A DNA stretch of 64,000 bases from Cellulomonas fimi (GTDB lineage: Bacteria; Actinomycetota; Actinomycetes; Actinomycetales; Cellulomonadaceae). The stretch lies in contig NZ_JABCJJ010000001.1 in assembly GCF_012952065.1 (NCBI RefSeq), positions 124,001-188,000 on the forward strand, written 5' to 3'. Below are positions 35,350-43,191 of this stretch, in pieces. Within the stretch, counting starts at the first letter, position 1, and every line of letters starts with the position of its first letter. A model generated the notes under the pieces. The model did no database searches and was not told where the DNA came from. It was given only the letters and a program-made list of their open reading frames with translations. Both the position numbers and the translations under genes were made by a program.

Positions 35350-35354
35350 CCTCC

Positions 35355-35380
35355 CGGGCCCGGCAGAACAGCCGGGCCCG
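35355..35380 (+). terminator. Terminator after the bS22 gene
   Basis: Perfect 10-bp G+C stem (35355-35364 with 35371-35380) around the loop AGAACA, starting five bases after the stop codon. The next gene is convergent, so it may also serve the opposite strand. Confidence 0.85.
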
Positions 35381-35421
35381 AGTCGTACCTGGCCTCGTGC
35401 CGGCGGGTCGACGTGCGCGCG

Positions 35422-36240
35422 TCAGCCGCGCAGCGACCGCCCGATCGAGCGGAGCACGAGCCCCACGACCCACGCGAGCCCCGCCCAGCTGGCCGTCTTC
35501 ACGCCTCGCTTGGCCGCGCGGCGTCGGCCCCGGAACTCCTTGATCGGCCAGCCCTCCGCCTCGGCGTGCCGGCGCAGCCGTGGGTCCGGGTTGATCGCGC
35601 ACGGGTGCCCGACCGTCGAGAGGATCGGCACGTCGTTGGTCGAGTCGCCGTAGGCGTAGGACGCCTCGAGGTCGAGGCCCTCCTTCTCGGCCAGCGCGCG
35701 CACGGCGCTCGCCTTGGCCTTGCCGTGCAGCAGGTCGCCGACGAGCCGCCCGGTGTAGAAGCCGTCCTTGTGCTCGGCGATCGTGCCGAGGCACCCGGTC
35801 GCGCCCAGACGCCTCGCGATGAGGTTGCCGATCTCGACCGGGGTCGCCGTCACGAGCCACACCTCGCGCCCGGCCGCCAGGTGCTCGTCGAGGAGCGAGC
35901 GGGTGCCGGGGAAGATCCGCAGCTCGAGGACCTGGTCGTAGACCTCCTCGCCGATCGCCACGACCTCGGCCACGGAGTGCCCGGTCATGATGCCCAGGGC
36001 GGACGAGCGGATCTCGTCGATCTGCTCGCGGTTCTCGCCGAACAGCTGGTAGCGCGCGTTCTGGAACGCCGCCCACACGATGTCCCGGACGCTGAAGAAC
36101 CCCCGGCGGTACAGCCCGAGCGCCAGGTGGAAGGCGCTCGCGCCGCGGATGATCGTGTTGTCGACGTCGAAGAAGGCCGCCGCGGTCCGCGCGGCCGCGA
36201 CGTCGCGGGCCCCGGCGTCGACGGTCGGGAGCTCGGACAC
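35422..36240 (-). CDS. HAD-superfamily hydrolase, subfamily IB (SerB-like phosphatase)
   Basis: A 272-residue phosphatase. Motif I is FFDVDNTI with nucleophile Asp25 and acid/base Asp27; motif II is VTATPVE; motif III/IV appears as YAYGDSTNDVPIL. The HAD-IB class includes phosphoserine phosphatases and CicA; the same gene (serB1) lies in this neighbourhood in mycobacteria. The last 30 residues are hydrophobic or basic and may contact the membrane. GTG start at 36240, with a -10 hexamer six bases before it; upstream codons are shadows. Confidence 0.9.
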   Translation of the reverse strand: MSELPTVDAGARDVAAARTAAAFFDVDNTIIRGASAFHLALGLYRRGFFSVRDIVWAAFQNARYQLFGENREQIDEIRSSALGIMTGHSVAEVVAIGEEVYDQVLELRIFPGTRSLLDEHLAAGREVWLVTATPVEIGNLIARRLGATGCLGTIAEHKDGFYTGRLVGDLLHGKAKASAVRALAEKEGLDLEASYAYGDSTNDVPILSTVGHPCAINPDPRLRRHAEAEGWPIKEFRGRRRAAKRGVKTASWAGLAWVVGLVLRSIGRSLRG

Positions 36241-36246
36241 GCGCCC

Positions 36247-36252
36247 ACTGTA
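36247..36252 (-). promoter_or_regulatory. -10 hexamer TACAGT of a leaderless promoter (SerB-like phosphatase)
   Basis: On the minus strand TACAGT ends six bases before GTG 36240; no ribosome-binding site fits. Divergent to the glutaredoxin promoter about 80 bases away. Confidence 0.65.
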
Positions 36253-36330
36253 ACCACCGGGTCCGGCCCGGCGACGGCCGTGCCGCGTGCGGCTCGGAGG
36301 GATCACCCCGAGCGCCCGGCCGGGCCGTCC

Positions 36331-36336
36331 TAAGGT
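36331..36336 (+). promoter_or_regulatory. -10 hexamer TAAGGT of a leaderless promoter (glutaredoxin-rex operon)
   Basis: TAAGGT ends six bases before the ATG at 36343. It would drive both the glutaredoxin and rex genes. No Rex-type operator is visible around it. Confidence 0.66.
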
Positions 36337-36342
36337 GGCCCT

Positions 36343-36615
36343 ATGACCGACGACGGCGCCCGGGTCGTGCTCTACGGCCGCGCGGGGTGCCACCTGTGCG
36401 ACGAGGCGCGGGAGGTCGTCGCGCGCGCGGCGGCCGACGCCGGTGCCACCTGGACCGAGGTCGACGTCGACGCCGCGGCCGTGCACGACGGCGGCCGGCT
36501 CCGGCGCGAGTACGGCGAGCAGGTGCCGGTCGTCCTGGTCGACGGCGTCCCGCGCGGCTTCTGGCGGATCGACCCGGTGCGGCTCGCCCGCGCTCTCGCG
36601 GCGGGCGCGCGATGA
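36343..36615 (+). CDS. Glutaredoxin-like protein
   Basis: A 90-residue thioredoxin-fold protein with redox motif Cys16-His-Leu-Cys19 and the cis-proline segment QVPVVLVDG. It is of DUF836/glutaredoxin-like type and would reduce disulphides in the cytoplasm. Its stop overlaps the start of rex by four bases (ATGA), coupling a thiol-redox protein to an NADH/NAD+ sensor. Confidence 0.9.
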   Translation: MTDDGARVVLYGRAGCHLCDEAREVVARAAADAGATWTEVDVDAAAVHDGGRLRREYGEQVPVVLVDGVPRGFWRIDPVRLARALAAGAR

Positions 36616-37256
36616 CCGGCGAGCGCGGCGTGCCGCCGACGACGGTCGGGCGGCTGCCTCGGTACCTGCGGGCGCTCGCGGGGCTCGGCGCGCAGGGGGT
36701 CGCGACGGCATCGTCGCGCACGCTCGCGGCGGCTGCGGGCGTGGGGCCGGCGCAGCTGCGCAAGGACCTGTCGTTCCTGGGCAGCCACGGCACCCGCGGC
36801 GTCGGGTACGACGTCGAGCACCTCAGCCGCCGGCTGACCGTCGCGCTCGGGCTCACGAGCCGGCGTCGCGTCGTCATCGTCGGGATCGGGCACCTCGGCC
36901 ACGCGCTCGCGAACTACTCGGGCTTCGCCGGCCGCGACTTCACCGTGGTGGGGCTCGTCGACGCGGACCCCGAGGTGGTCGGCACGACGGTCGCGGGGCT
37001 CGAGGTGCAGCCCGCGGAGCGGCTCGCCCGGGTGGTCGCGGAGGGGGCGGCGACGATCGCGGTGATCTCGACCCCGGCCGACGTCGCCCAGGACGTGTGC
37101 GACACCATGGTCGCCGCGGGTGTCACCGGCATCCTCAACTTCGCGCCGCGCGCGCTGCGCGTACCGCCGGCCGTCGACCTGCGCGTCGTCGACCTCGGGT
37201 CCGAGCTGCAGATCCTCGCGTTCCACGACCGGCGCAAGACCGAGCTGTCGAGCTGA
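36612..37256 (+). CDS. rex: Redox-sensing transcriptional repressor Rex
   Basis: A 214-residue NAD(H)-sensing repressor. The N-terminal winged helix begins PTTVGRLPRYLRAL and contains the family block AQLRKDLSFLGSHGTRGVGYDV; the Rossmann domain shows VIVGIGHLGHAL. Rex binds operators when NADH is low and is released by NADH, controlling respiratory and fermentative genes. A near-consensus Rex site lies upstream of the nuo operon at 55501-55518. Unlike in Streptomyces, rex is not followed by hemA; a strong terminator follows instead. Confidence 0.95.
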   Translation: MTGERGVPPTTVGRLPRYLRALAGLGAQGVATASSRTLAAAAGVGPAQLRKDLSFLGSHGTRGVGYDVEHLSRRLTVALGLTSRRRVVIVGIGHLGHALANYSGFAGRDFTVVGLVDADPEVVGTTVAGLEVQPAERLARVVAEGAATIAVISTPADVAQDVCDTMVAAGVTGILNFAPRALRVPPAVDLRVVDLGSELQILAFHDRRKTELSS

Positions 37257-37290
37257 CGCCGCCGCACGAGCCACCCGTCTGCCCACACGG

Positions 37291-37327
37291 CGACGGACCG
37301 CGCACTCGAGGAGTGCGCGGTCCGTCG
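37291..37327. terminator. Bidirectional terminator between rex and the YceI gene
   Basis: A perfect 17-bp stem (37291-37307 with 37311-37327) with a GAG loop, between two convergent genes. One of the strongest hairpins in the window. Confidence 0.9.
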
Positions 37328-37393
37328 TGGGTGCGCGCCGACCGCCGCGTGAGGTGCGGCGCGTGCGCGGCCGGGCGGGGGCCCGGCGGAGGA

Positions 37394-37945
37394 TCAGGCC
37401 TGCTTGATGGCCGAGATCTCGAGGGTGACCTTGACCTTGTCGCTGACCAGGACGCCGCCGGCCTCGAGGGCCGCGTTCCAGGTCAGGCCGAAGTCCTTGC
37501 GGAGGAGCTCGGTCGAGGCCGAGAAGCCGGCGCGGAAGTTGCCGTAGGCGTCGACCGCGGTGCCGTTGAACTCGGTCTCGAGCTCGACCTGGCGGGTCAC
37601 GCCGTGGATCGTCAGGTCGCCGACGACGACGGCCTCGGCGCCCGAGACGCGGACCTCGGTCGAGACGAAGGACCACTCGGGGAACTTCTCGACCTCGAAG
37701 AAGTCGGCCGTCTTGAGGTGGCCGTCGCGGTTGGCCTCGCCCGTGTTGATGGTCGCCGGGTCGAGCGTGGCGGTCACCGAGGCCGAGCCGGTCTCGGCGA
37801 CGACGATCGTGCCCGCGGTGATCGCGACGGTGCCGCGGACCTTCGCGATGCCCGCGTGGCGGACCGTGAAGCTCGCCTCGGAGTGCGTGGGGTCGGCGAC
37901 GTACGTGCCGGCGATGAGCTCGGTGGGAAGCGTGGTCGTGCTCAT
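37394..37945 (-). CDS. YceI-family lipid-binding protein
   Basis: A 183-residue lipocalin-like protein with the family opening GTYVADPTHSEASFTVRHAGI and DLTIHGVTRQVELE. YceI proteins bind long isoprenoids such as polyprenyl or ubiquinone-like chains; here menaquinone or polyprenyl-diphosphate is a plausible ligand (inference). It has no signal peptide, so it appears cytoplasmic, as in many actinobacteria. GAGGAG precedes the ATG. Divergent from a MarR regulator that probably controls it. Confidence 0.92.
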   Translation of the reverse strand: MSTTTLPTELIAGTYVADPTHSEASFTVRHAGIAKVRGTVAITAGTIVVAETGSASVTATLDPATINTGEANRDGHLKTADFFEVEKFPEWSFVSTEVRVSGAEAVVVGDLTIHGVTRQVELETEFNGTAVDAYGNFRAGFSASTELLRKDFGLTWNAALEAGGVLVSDKVKVTLEISAIKQA

Positions 37946-38054
37946 GGAGATCTCCTCGGTGCTGGGTGACGAGCTGTCGGTGGCTGGACGACTACGTGCA
38001 CCTGGTTCTGGGACGACGGCCTCACGGCGTTTCCTTGAACACGCAACCATCCGG

Positions 38055-38072
38055 TAGTTGACATTTCTACTA
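38055..38072. promoter_or_regulatory. Imperfect palindrome, candidate MarR operator
   Basis: TAGTTGACATTTCTACTA is self-complementary at 14 of 18 positions and lies in the YceI/MarR divergent region. MarR-type operators are typically palindromes of this kind with TTGACAT-like halves. It may control both genes. Confidence 0.5.
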
Positions 38073-38157
38073 TGCTGGGAGCGAGAACGCAAGCCGCGAC
38101 CCGCCCGAGACGTGGGGTCGGATCGCCGCACGGACGAGAGAGCAGGTCACGCGGGAC

Positions 38158-38634
38158 ATGGCCACGACGACGGAGCACGAGCCGCGCTGGCTCGACCTCG
38201 AGCAGCAGCGGCACTGGCGCGACTTCCTGGACGGCGCGGTGCGCCTCACCGACGCGCTCGGGCAGCAGCTCGAGCGCGACTCGGGGCTCTCGCTGAGCGA
38301 GTACGAGGTGCTGGTCCGTCTGTCCGAGGCTCCCACCCGCACGTTGCGCATGTCCGAGCTGGCGGACGAGCTGGCGCAGTCGCGCAGCCGCACCACCCAC
38401 ACCATCCGACGGATGGAGGCGCGCGGCTTCGTGGAGCGCCGCGCGTGCAAGGACGACGGCCGCGGCGTGAACTGCACGATGACGGACGCCGGGTCCGCGC
38501 GCCTCGAGGCCGCGGCACCCGGGCACGTGGCCGCCGTCCGCGAGCACCTCGTCGACGTGCTGTCCGAGCCTCAGCTCCGCGCGCTGGGTGAGGCCATGGC
38601 CGTCGTACGCGCCGCCCTGCGCGCGCGGCGCTGA
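38158..38634 (+). CDS. MarR-family transcriptional regulator
   Basis: A 158-residue winged helix regulator. The recognition helix lies in ELADELAQSRSRTTHTIRRMEARGFVERRACKDDGRG, the usual MarR block with its wing. Ligands are normally phenolic or oxidant molecules and cannot be inferred. It is divergent from the YceI gene, a pairing common in actinobacteria, and probably represses it. Confidence 0.93.
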   Translation: MATTTEHEPRWLDLEQQRHWRDFLDGAVRLTDALGQQLERDSGLSLSEYEVLVRLSEAPTRTLRMSELADELAQSRSRTTHTIRRMEARGFVERRACKDDGRGVNCTMTDAGSARLEAAAPGHVAAVREHLVDVLSEPQLRALGEAMAVVRAALRARR

Positions 38635-38693
38635 CGGGGCCCACCTCACACCCGGCGGCGGCCTGCCTGGACCACGCACCCCGCCACGTTTGC

Positions 38694-38699
38694 GAGACT
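38694..38699 (+). promoter_or_regulatory. -10-like hexamer GAGACT six bases before a start (histidine phosphatase)
   Basis: GAGACT keeps the important A at position 2 and T at position 6 and ends six bases before the ATG at 38706, suggesting a leaderless start. Weaker than the TANNNT examples. Confidence 0.4.
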
Positions 38700-38705
38700 G
38701 GGCCC

Positions 38706-39344
38706 ATGGTCGCCACCACGGTCCACCTCATGCGCCACGGCGAGGTCCACAACCCCACCGGTCTGCTGTACGGCCGCCTGCCCGGCTACGGCCTCTCCGA
38801 GCGCGGACGGCAGATGGCCGACCGCGTCGCCGACCACGTCCGCGGGCGCGACATCACCGTCCTGGTCGCCTCGCCGCTCCAGCGCGCGCAGGAGACCGCC
38901 GCGCCGATCGCGGCGGCCCTCGGTCTCGACATCATGACCGACGAGCGCATCCTCGAGGCCGAGAACAAGTTCCAGGGGCTGACGTTCGGGGTCGGCGACG
39001 GCTCGTTGCGGCACCCGCGCCACTGGCCGCTCCTGGTCAACCCCCTCCGGCCGTCCTGGGGCGAGCCGTACACCGCGCAGGTCGACCGCATGCTCGCGGC
39101 GATCCGCTCCGCCCGTGATGCGGCCGGGGGCCACGAGGCCCTCCTGGTGAGCCACCAGCTGCCGATCTGGGTCGCGCGTCTCGCGCTGACGAACCGCCGG
39201 CTGTGGCACGACCCGCGCCGTCGGCAGTGCTCGCTCGCGTCGCTGACCTCGCTCGAGTTCGAGGACGACCGCTTCGTGGGCCTGCGCTACTCCGAGCCCG
39301 CGGCCGACCTGCTCCCCGGAGCGAGTCAGGTGGCCGGCGCGTGA
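38706..39344 (+). CDS. Histidine phosphatase family protein (phosphoglycerate mutase-like)
   Basis: A 212-residue protein with the phosphohistidine motif RHG at residues 10-12 and the second catalytic His in LLVSHQLP. It is broad-substrate phosphatase-like rather than a true mutase. In mycobacteria (Rv0525) and related bacteria it precedes the TlpA and CcdA genes, as here. Its stop overlaps the GTG of the next gene. Confidence 0.9.
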   Translation: MVATTVHLMRHGEVHNPTGLLYGRLPGYGLSERGRQMADRVADHVRGRDITVLVASPLQRAQETAAPIAAALGLDIMTDERILEAENKFQGLTFGVGDGSLRHPRHWPLLVNPLRPSWGEPYTAQVDRMLAAIRSARDAAGGHEALLVSHQLPIWVARLALTNRRLWHDPRRRQCSLASLTSLEFEDDRFVGLRYSEPAADLLPGASQVAGA

Positions 39345-40042
39345 CGCTCGATCCCGGGGCACCCGTCGATCGCGCCACTCCCGCCGGACCGCGGGCGGCC
39401 GCGCGCTCGGTGACCCGTCGTCGACGCCGCCTCACCGGGCTCGTGACCGGGCTCCTGACGGGACTCGTCCTCGTCGCCCTCACAGCGTGCGGCGCCGGCG
39501 GCGGCGACAGCGCCGGCGGCGCGGACCGCGGCCCGGCTGACGTCGTCGGCCAGGGGTACCAGTCGGGCGACGGCAGCACGCGGACGTGGCCGGTTGCTGA
39601 GCGTGGGGACCCGGTCGCGCTGTCCGGGACCGACTTCGCAGGCGCGCCCGTGGACATCGGGGACTGGCGCGGCGACGTCGTCGTGCTCAACACCTGGTAC
39701 GCCGCGTGCCCGCCGTGCCGCGCCGAGGCCGCGGACCTGGTCGACCTCGCGAACGACTACGCCGACGACGGCGTCCACCTGCTCGGCATCAACGGCACCG
39801 ACGACGTCGGCACCGCCCAGGCGTACGAGCGCACGTTCTCCGTGCCGTACTCCTCGATCGCCGACACCGACGGCAGCGCCCTCGCCGACCTGCAGGGCAT
39901 CGTCCCCGTGCAGGCCGTCCCGACGACAGTCGTGCTGGACCGCGAGGGCCGCGTGGCGGCGCGCATCCTGGGGCGCGCCGAGAGCGCGACGCTGCGCGCG
40001 CTGGTCGATGACGTGCTGGGCGAGGCGGGGGCGGTCTCGTGA
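39341..40042 (+). CDS. TlpA-like thiol:disulfide oxidoreductase lipoprotein
   Basis: A 233-residue extracytoplasmic thioredoxin-like protein. A lipoprotein signal ends in LTAC (Cys50) after an unusually long, basic N-terminus; the active site is CPPC at 123-126 in WYAACPPCRAEA. Such ResA/TlpA proteins reduce apocytochrome c or other exported thiols using electrons from CcdA, encoded next. GTG start overlaps the previous stop. Confidence 0.92.
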   Translation: MTLDPGAPVDRATPAGPRAAARSVTRRRRRLTGLVTGLLTGLVLVALTACGAGGGDSAGGADRGPADVVGQGYQSGDGSTRTWPVAERGDPVALSGTDFAGAPVDIGDWRGDVVVLNTWYAACPPCRAEAADLVDLANDYADDGVHLLGINGTDDVGTAQAYERTFSVPYSSIADTDGSALADLQGIVPVQAVPTTVVLDREGRVAARILGRAESATLRALVDDVLGEAGAVS

Positions 40043-40902
40043 CGACCGGCGGCGGGCTCGCGGCCGGGGTCTGGGAAGACCTGGGTTCCGCGTTCGCCAC
40101 GACGGCGTTCTCCGGGTCCCTGCTCCTCGCCGTGCCGGTGGCGCTGATCGCGGGTCTGGTGTCGTTCGCGTCGCCGTGCGTGCTGCCGCTCGTGCCCGGG
40201 TACCTGGGCTACCTCGGTGGTATGACCGGAACCGGGGTCGCCCGCGAGGGCGCCGCGGGAACGCGTGGGCTGTCGGCGGCTGAGGACGGGTCGGCTCTCG
40301 GTGACCGGCGCCGAGCGGGCGCCGGGCGCGGGCGACTGCTGCTGGGCGTGGCGTTGTTCGTGTCCGGCTTCGCCGTGGTGTTCGTCGCGCTCGGGACGCT
40401 GGCAGGCACTCTCGGGGCCGAGCTCATGCGCTGGCAGGATCCCCTCACCCGGGTTCTCGGCGTGGTCGTCATCGCCATGGGGCTGTCCTTCCTGGGCCTG
40501 GTCCCCGCCCTGCAGCGCGAACGGCGCGTGCACGTGCGTGCCCGGGCGGGGCTGTGGGGTGCGCCGATGCTCGGGTTCACGTTCGGCCTCGGCTGGGCGC
40601 CGTGCATCGGCCCCACGCTGGCGGCGGTGATCGCGCTGTCGCTCGACGGCGGGTCGGCCGGGAGGGGTGCCGCGCTGTCCACCGCGTACGCGCTGGGACT
40701 GGGTGTGCCGTTCCTTCTCATCGCGCTCGGGCTGGGACGAAGCACGGCCGCGCTCGGGTTCCTGCGTCGGCACCGGCTGGTGATCATGCGCAGCGGCGGC
40801 GGGCTCCTGATCCTCGTCGGGCTCGCGCTGGTCACCGGGTTGTGGGGCACGTGGACGCAGTCGCTCCAGGGTCTCATCGCCGGCTTCCAGCCGGTGGTGT
40901 GA
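40039..40902 (+). CDS. ccdA: Cytochrome c biogenesis protein CcdA
   Basis: A 287-residue membrane protein with about six helices. The conserved cysteine segments FASPCVLPLVPGYLGYL and LGWAPCIGPTLAAV carry the redox cysteines that move electrons from cytoplasmic thioredoxin to TlpA. GTG overlaps the previous stop (GTGA). In most actinobacteria resB and ccsA follow; they are missing here, so the pair may serve other thiol targets. Confidence 0.95.
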   Translation: MTTGGGLAAGVWEDLGSAFATTAFSGSLLLAVPVALIAGLVSFASPCVLPLVPGYLGYLGGMTGTGVAREGAAGTRGLSAAEDGSALGDRRRAGAGRGRLLLGVALFVSGFAVVFVALGTLAGTLGAELMRWQDPLTRVLGVVVIAMGLSFLGLVPALQRERRVHVRARAGLWGAPMLGFTFGLGWAPCIGPTLAAVIALSLDGGSAGRGAALSTAYALGLGVPFLLIALGLGRSTAALGFLRRHRLVIMRSGGGLLILVGLALVTGLWGTWTQSLQGLIAGFQPVV

Positions 40903-40948
40903 CGGGCTGCGCCCCGAGGGCATCAGGACAGCGGTGTCGCGACCGGCG

Positions 40949-41413
40949 TCACGCCTGGGTGCGGGGGTCCGGGTGGTCGTGGCCCGAGCTCTCGTCACCG
41001 TGCCCGACGCCGCCGCCCGCACCGTCGGCCGACGACGGTCCGCCCGCCGGGTCCGGTCCGCCGGACGGCGTCGCGCCGTCGGTGGGCGCCGACCGGCGGC
41101 CCTCGCGCTCGGCCTGACGCCGGTGCTGCTCGAGGAGCCAGAGGAACTCGGGGTCGTCGTCGGGTGCGACCGGCCCGGCCGGCGTCGTGGGAGCACTGCC
41201 CCAGCCGCCGCCGCGCGAGACCCCGGCCCCGCGCGAGCGCATCGCCCGACTCACGGCGAGCCAGGCGATCGAGCCGATGAGGGGGAAGACGACGATCAGC
41301 ACGATCCAGAGCGCCTTGGGCATGCCCGCGCGCTCGCGGTCCTCGCTGCGCACGACGTCGACGATCGTGTACACGACCAGTCCGATCAGCACCAGGTAGA
41401 GGAGGTTGCGCAT
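40949..41413 (-). CDS. PLDc_N-type membrane protein
   Basis: A 154-residue protein with two N-terminal helices joined by a short loop (LLYLVLIGLVVYTIVDVVR and ALWIVLIVVFPLIGSIAWLAV), the phospholipase D nuclease N-terminal domain found widely as a stand-alone protein. A Pro/Gly/Asp-rich tail follows. Function unknown. Same neighbourhood in mycobacteria and streptomycetes, between the ccs/resB and menA genes. Confidence 0.85.
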   Translation of the reverse strand: MRNLLYLVLIGLVVYTIVDVVRSEDRERAGMPKALWIVLIVVFPLIGSIAWLAVSRAMRSRGAGVSRGGGWGSAPTTPAGPVAPDDDPEFLWLLEQHRRQAEREGRRSAPTDGATPSGGPDPAGGPSSADGAGGGVGHGDESSGHDHPDPRTQA

Positions 41414-41419
41414 GGCTCC

Positions 41420-41425
41420 ACCTTA
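41420..41425 (-). promoter_or_regulatory. -10 hexamer TAAGGT of a leaderless promoter (PLDc_N protein)
   Basis: On the minus strand the hexamer ends six bases before the ATG at 41413. It is back to back with the promoter at 41465-41470. Confidence 0.66.
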
Positions 41426-41464
41426 GGTCGCCGCGTGCGTGCGGGAGCCGCCCGTTGCGCGATC

Positions 41465-41470
41465 TACCCT
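41465..41470 (+). promoter_or_regulatory. -10 hexamer TACCCT of a leaderless promoter (DUF4229 protein)
   Basis: TACCCT ends six bases before GTG 41477. The six bases read GGAGGG, which looks like a ribosome site but touches the start codon directly and could not work as one. Confidence 0.62.
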
Positions 41471-41476
41471 GGAGGG

Positions 41477-41872
41477 GTGCCGATCGTCACCTACTCCGCA
41501 CTCCGCCTCGGGCTGTTCGCCGTCTGCGTGGCCGTCCTCTACTGGATCGGTCTGGGCAGCTGGTTGCTCGTCCTCGTCGCGGCCTTCGCCGCATGGGGCA
41601 TCTCGTACGTCGTGCTGGCGAAGCCGCGCGACAAGGCTGCGCTGTACATCGCCGAACGCGTCGAGCGGCGCAAGCTCTCGGGTCGGCGGTTCTCCGAGAA
41701 CGCCGAGCAGGACGCCGCGCACGAGGACGCCGTGGTGGACGCGGCCGAGCAGCGCCTCGCGTCCGACGCGGGCGAGCAGCGCTCCGCGGGTGATGCGGCC
41801 GAGCAGCGCTCCGCGGGTGATGCGGCCGAGCAGCGCACCGCGCGTGATCCGGGGACCGACGGGCAGGACTGA
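41477..41872 (+). CDS. DUF4229 membrane protein with C-terminal nonapeptide repeats
   Basis: A 131-residue protein: two helices (about 5-24 and 29-48), then the family segment AKPRDKAALYIAERVERRK. The C-terminal 45 residues contain four related nine-residue units (AEQRLASDA, GEQRSAGDA, AEQRSAGDA, AEQRTARDP), encoded by 27-bp direct repeats. The repeats are predicted flexible and charged and likely vary in number. Function of DUF4229 is unknown; it commonly sits near the men genes. Confidence 0.85.
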   Translation: MPIVTYSALRLGLFAVCVAVLYWIGLGSWLLVLVAAFAAWGISYVVLAKPRDKAALYIAERVERRKLSGRRFSENAEQDAAHEDAVVDAAEQRLASDAGEQRSAGDAAEQRSAGDAAEQRTARDPGTDGQD

Positions 41873-42163
41873 CCGCTCGAGCCCCTGGCGCCTGCTCGCG
41901 GCCGGCGCCGGACGCCGACCGCGTCGTCGACCTGGCCGGCTGCCCTGGCGGCCTGGCCGGCCGCGCTCGGCTGTGCGGTCCGTCAGCGCGGGGCATGTGG
42001 CTCGTGGTGCTGCTGAGTACCCCGCGGGGCCTCCCGACGCACCTCGGGCCACTCCGGTCACATGCTCCGCCCGGAAGGGGCGCGGCGTGGTCGATGGCGT
42101 GGTCGATGGCGTGGGCGGCCGGCCCGGACGCAGGTCCAGGCGGGTCAGAGGGCTCCAGGCGCG
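41873..42163. other. Intergenic stretch between convergent genes, no gene seen
   Basis: About 290 bases of G+C-rich sequence between the DUF4229 gene and the menA stop. It contains short direct repeats (GGTCGATGGCGT twice near 42090; a 19-bp repeat CCAGGCGNGTCAGAGGGCT twice at about 42137-42174, running into the end of menA). No plausible reading frame with a start signal and no clear terminator hairpin was found. Confidence 0.6.
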
Positions 42164-43051
42164 TCAGAGGGCCAGGCCCAGCCCGAGCAGCACTCCGTAC
42201 CCGAGCTCGAGCATGCCCGTCCCGGCGAGGACCGGGACCAGCGCGATGCCGCGCGCCCCGAGCCGCACGGTGATCGCGAGGATCACGACCGGCGGGACGA
42301 GCAGCAGCACCAGCAGGGCCCATGGCGACGCGAAGGCGCATGCGACGCCGAGCAGCACGGGCACGGAGATCATCGCCACGTAGGCGCGGCGCGCGCGCGC
42401 GTCGCCGATCCGCACCGCGAGGGTCTTCTTGCCGACGACGGCGTCGGTCGGGACGTCGCGCAGGTTGTTCACCATGAGCAGGGCGCACGCGAGCAGGCCG
42501 ACCCCGATCGCGCCCAGGACGGCGGGCCAGGTCACCCCGCCGAGCTGGAGGTACGTCGTCCCGAGCACGGCCACGAGCCCGAAGAACACGAACACGCCCA
42601 CCTCACCGAGGCCGCGGTAGCCGTACGGCCGACGGCCACCCGTGTAGTACCAGGCGGCCACGATGCAGAGCGCGCCGACCGCCAGCAGCCACCAGTGCCC
42701 GGTCAGCACGACGAGCGCGAGGCCGAGCAGGGCCGCGACCCCGAACGCCGCGAAGGCCGCGAGCTTGACCTGCCGCGGTGACGCGATGCCCGACGCCGTG
42801 AGCCGCAGCGGGCCGACGCGTTCCAGGTCGGTGCCGCGCACGCCGTCGGAGTAGTCGTTCGCGTAGTTGACCCCGACCTGGAGCGCGAGCGCCACACCGG
42901 CCGCGAGGAGAGCGACGAGCGTGCGCGTGCCGGCGGGCTCCCACGCGTCGAGCGCCTGCGCGGCGGCCCCCGTGCCCACGAGCACGGGGGCGACGGCGGC
43001 GGGCAGCGTGCGGGGCCGGGCGCCCGCGATCCACTCGGCGGCGGTGGGCAT
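42164..43051 (-). CDS. menA: 1,4-dihydroxy-2-naphthoate polyprenyltransferase
   Basis: A 295-residue UbiA-type membrane prenyltransferase with about eight helices. The two aspartate-rich motifs are NYANDYSDGVRGTD and NNLRDVPTDAVVGKKTLAVRIG. It joins a polyprenyl chain to DHNA, giving demethylmenaquinone, the substrate of MenG (54680-55381). Unlike most men genes here it has a normal AGGAG site before the ATG at 43051 and no close -10. It lies downstream of menE on the same strand. Confidence 0.95.
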   Translation of the reverse strand: MPTAAEWIAGARPRTLPAAVAPVLVGTGAAAQALDAWEPAGTRTLVALLAAGVALALQVGVNYANDYSDGVRGTDLERVGPLRLTASGIASPRQVKLAAFAAFGVAALLGLALVVLTGHWWLLAVGALCIVAAWYYTGGRRPYGYRGLGEVGVFVFFGLVAVLGTTYLQLGGVTWPAVLGAIGVGLLACALLMVNNLRDVPTDAVVGKKTLAVRIGDARARRAYVAMISVPVLLGVACAFASPWALLVLLLVPPVVILAITVRLGARGIALVPVLAGTGMLELGYGVLLGLGLAL

Positions 43052-43096
43052 CGGGCTCCTGTTCGTCGGTGGAACGCGGCGGTGGACGTGCACCCT

Positions 43097-43177
43097 GTCG
43101 GACTGTGCTGGTCGGACTGTGCTGGTCGGACGGTGCTGGTCGGACGGTGCTGGTCGGACTGTGCTGGTCGGACGGGG
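43097..43177. repeat. 14-bp tandem repeat upstream of menA
   Basis: About 5.7 copies of GTCGGACTGTGCTG, alternating with a variant GTCGGACGGTGCTG, fill most of the 140-bp gap between the menE stop and menA. The unit is not a multiple of three and no gene crosses it. It lies in the untranslated leader if menA is co-transcribed with menE. Confidence 0.9.
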
Positions 43178-43191
43178 ACTCACCCGCGCGC

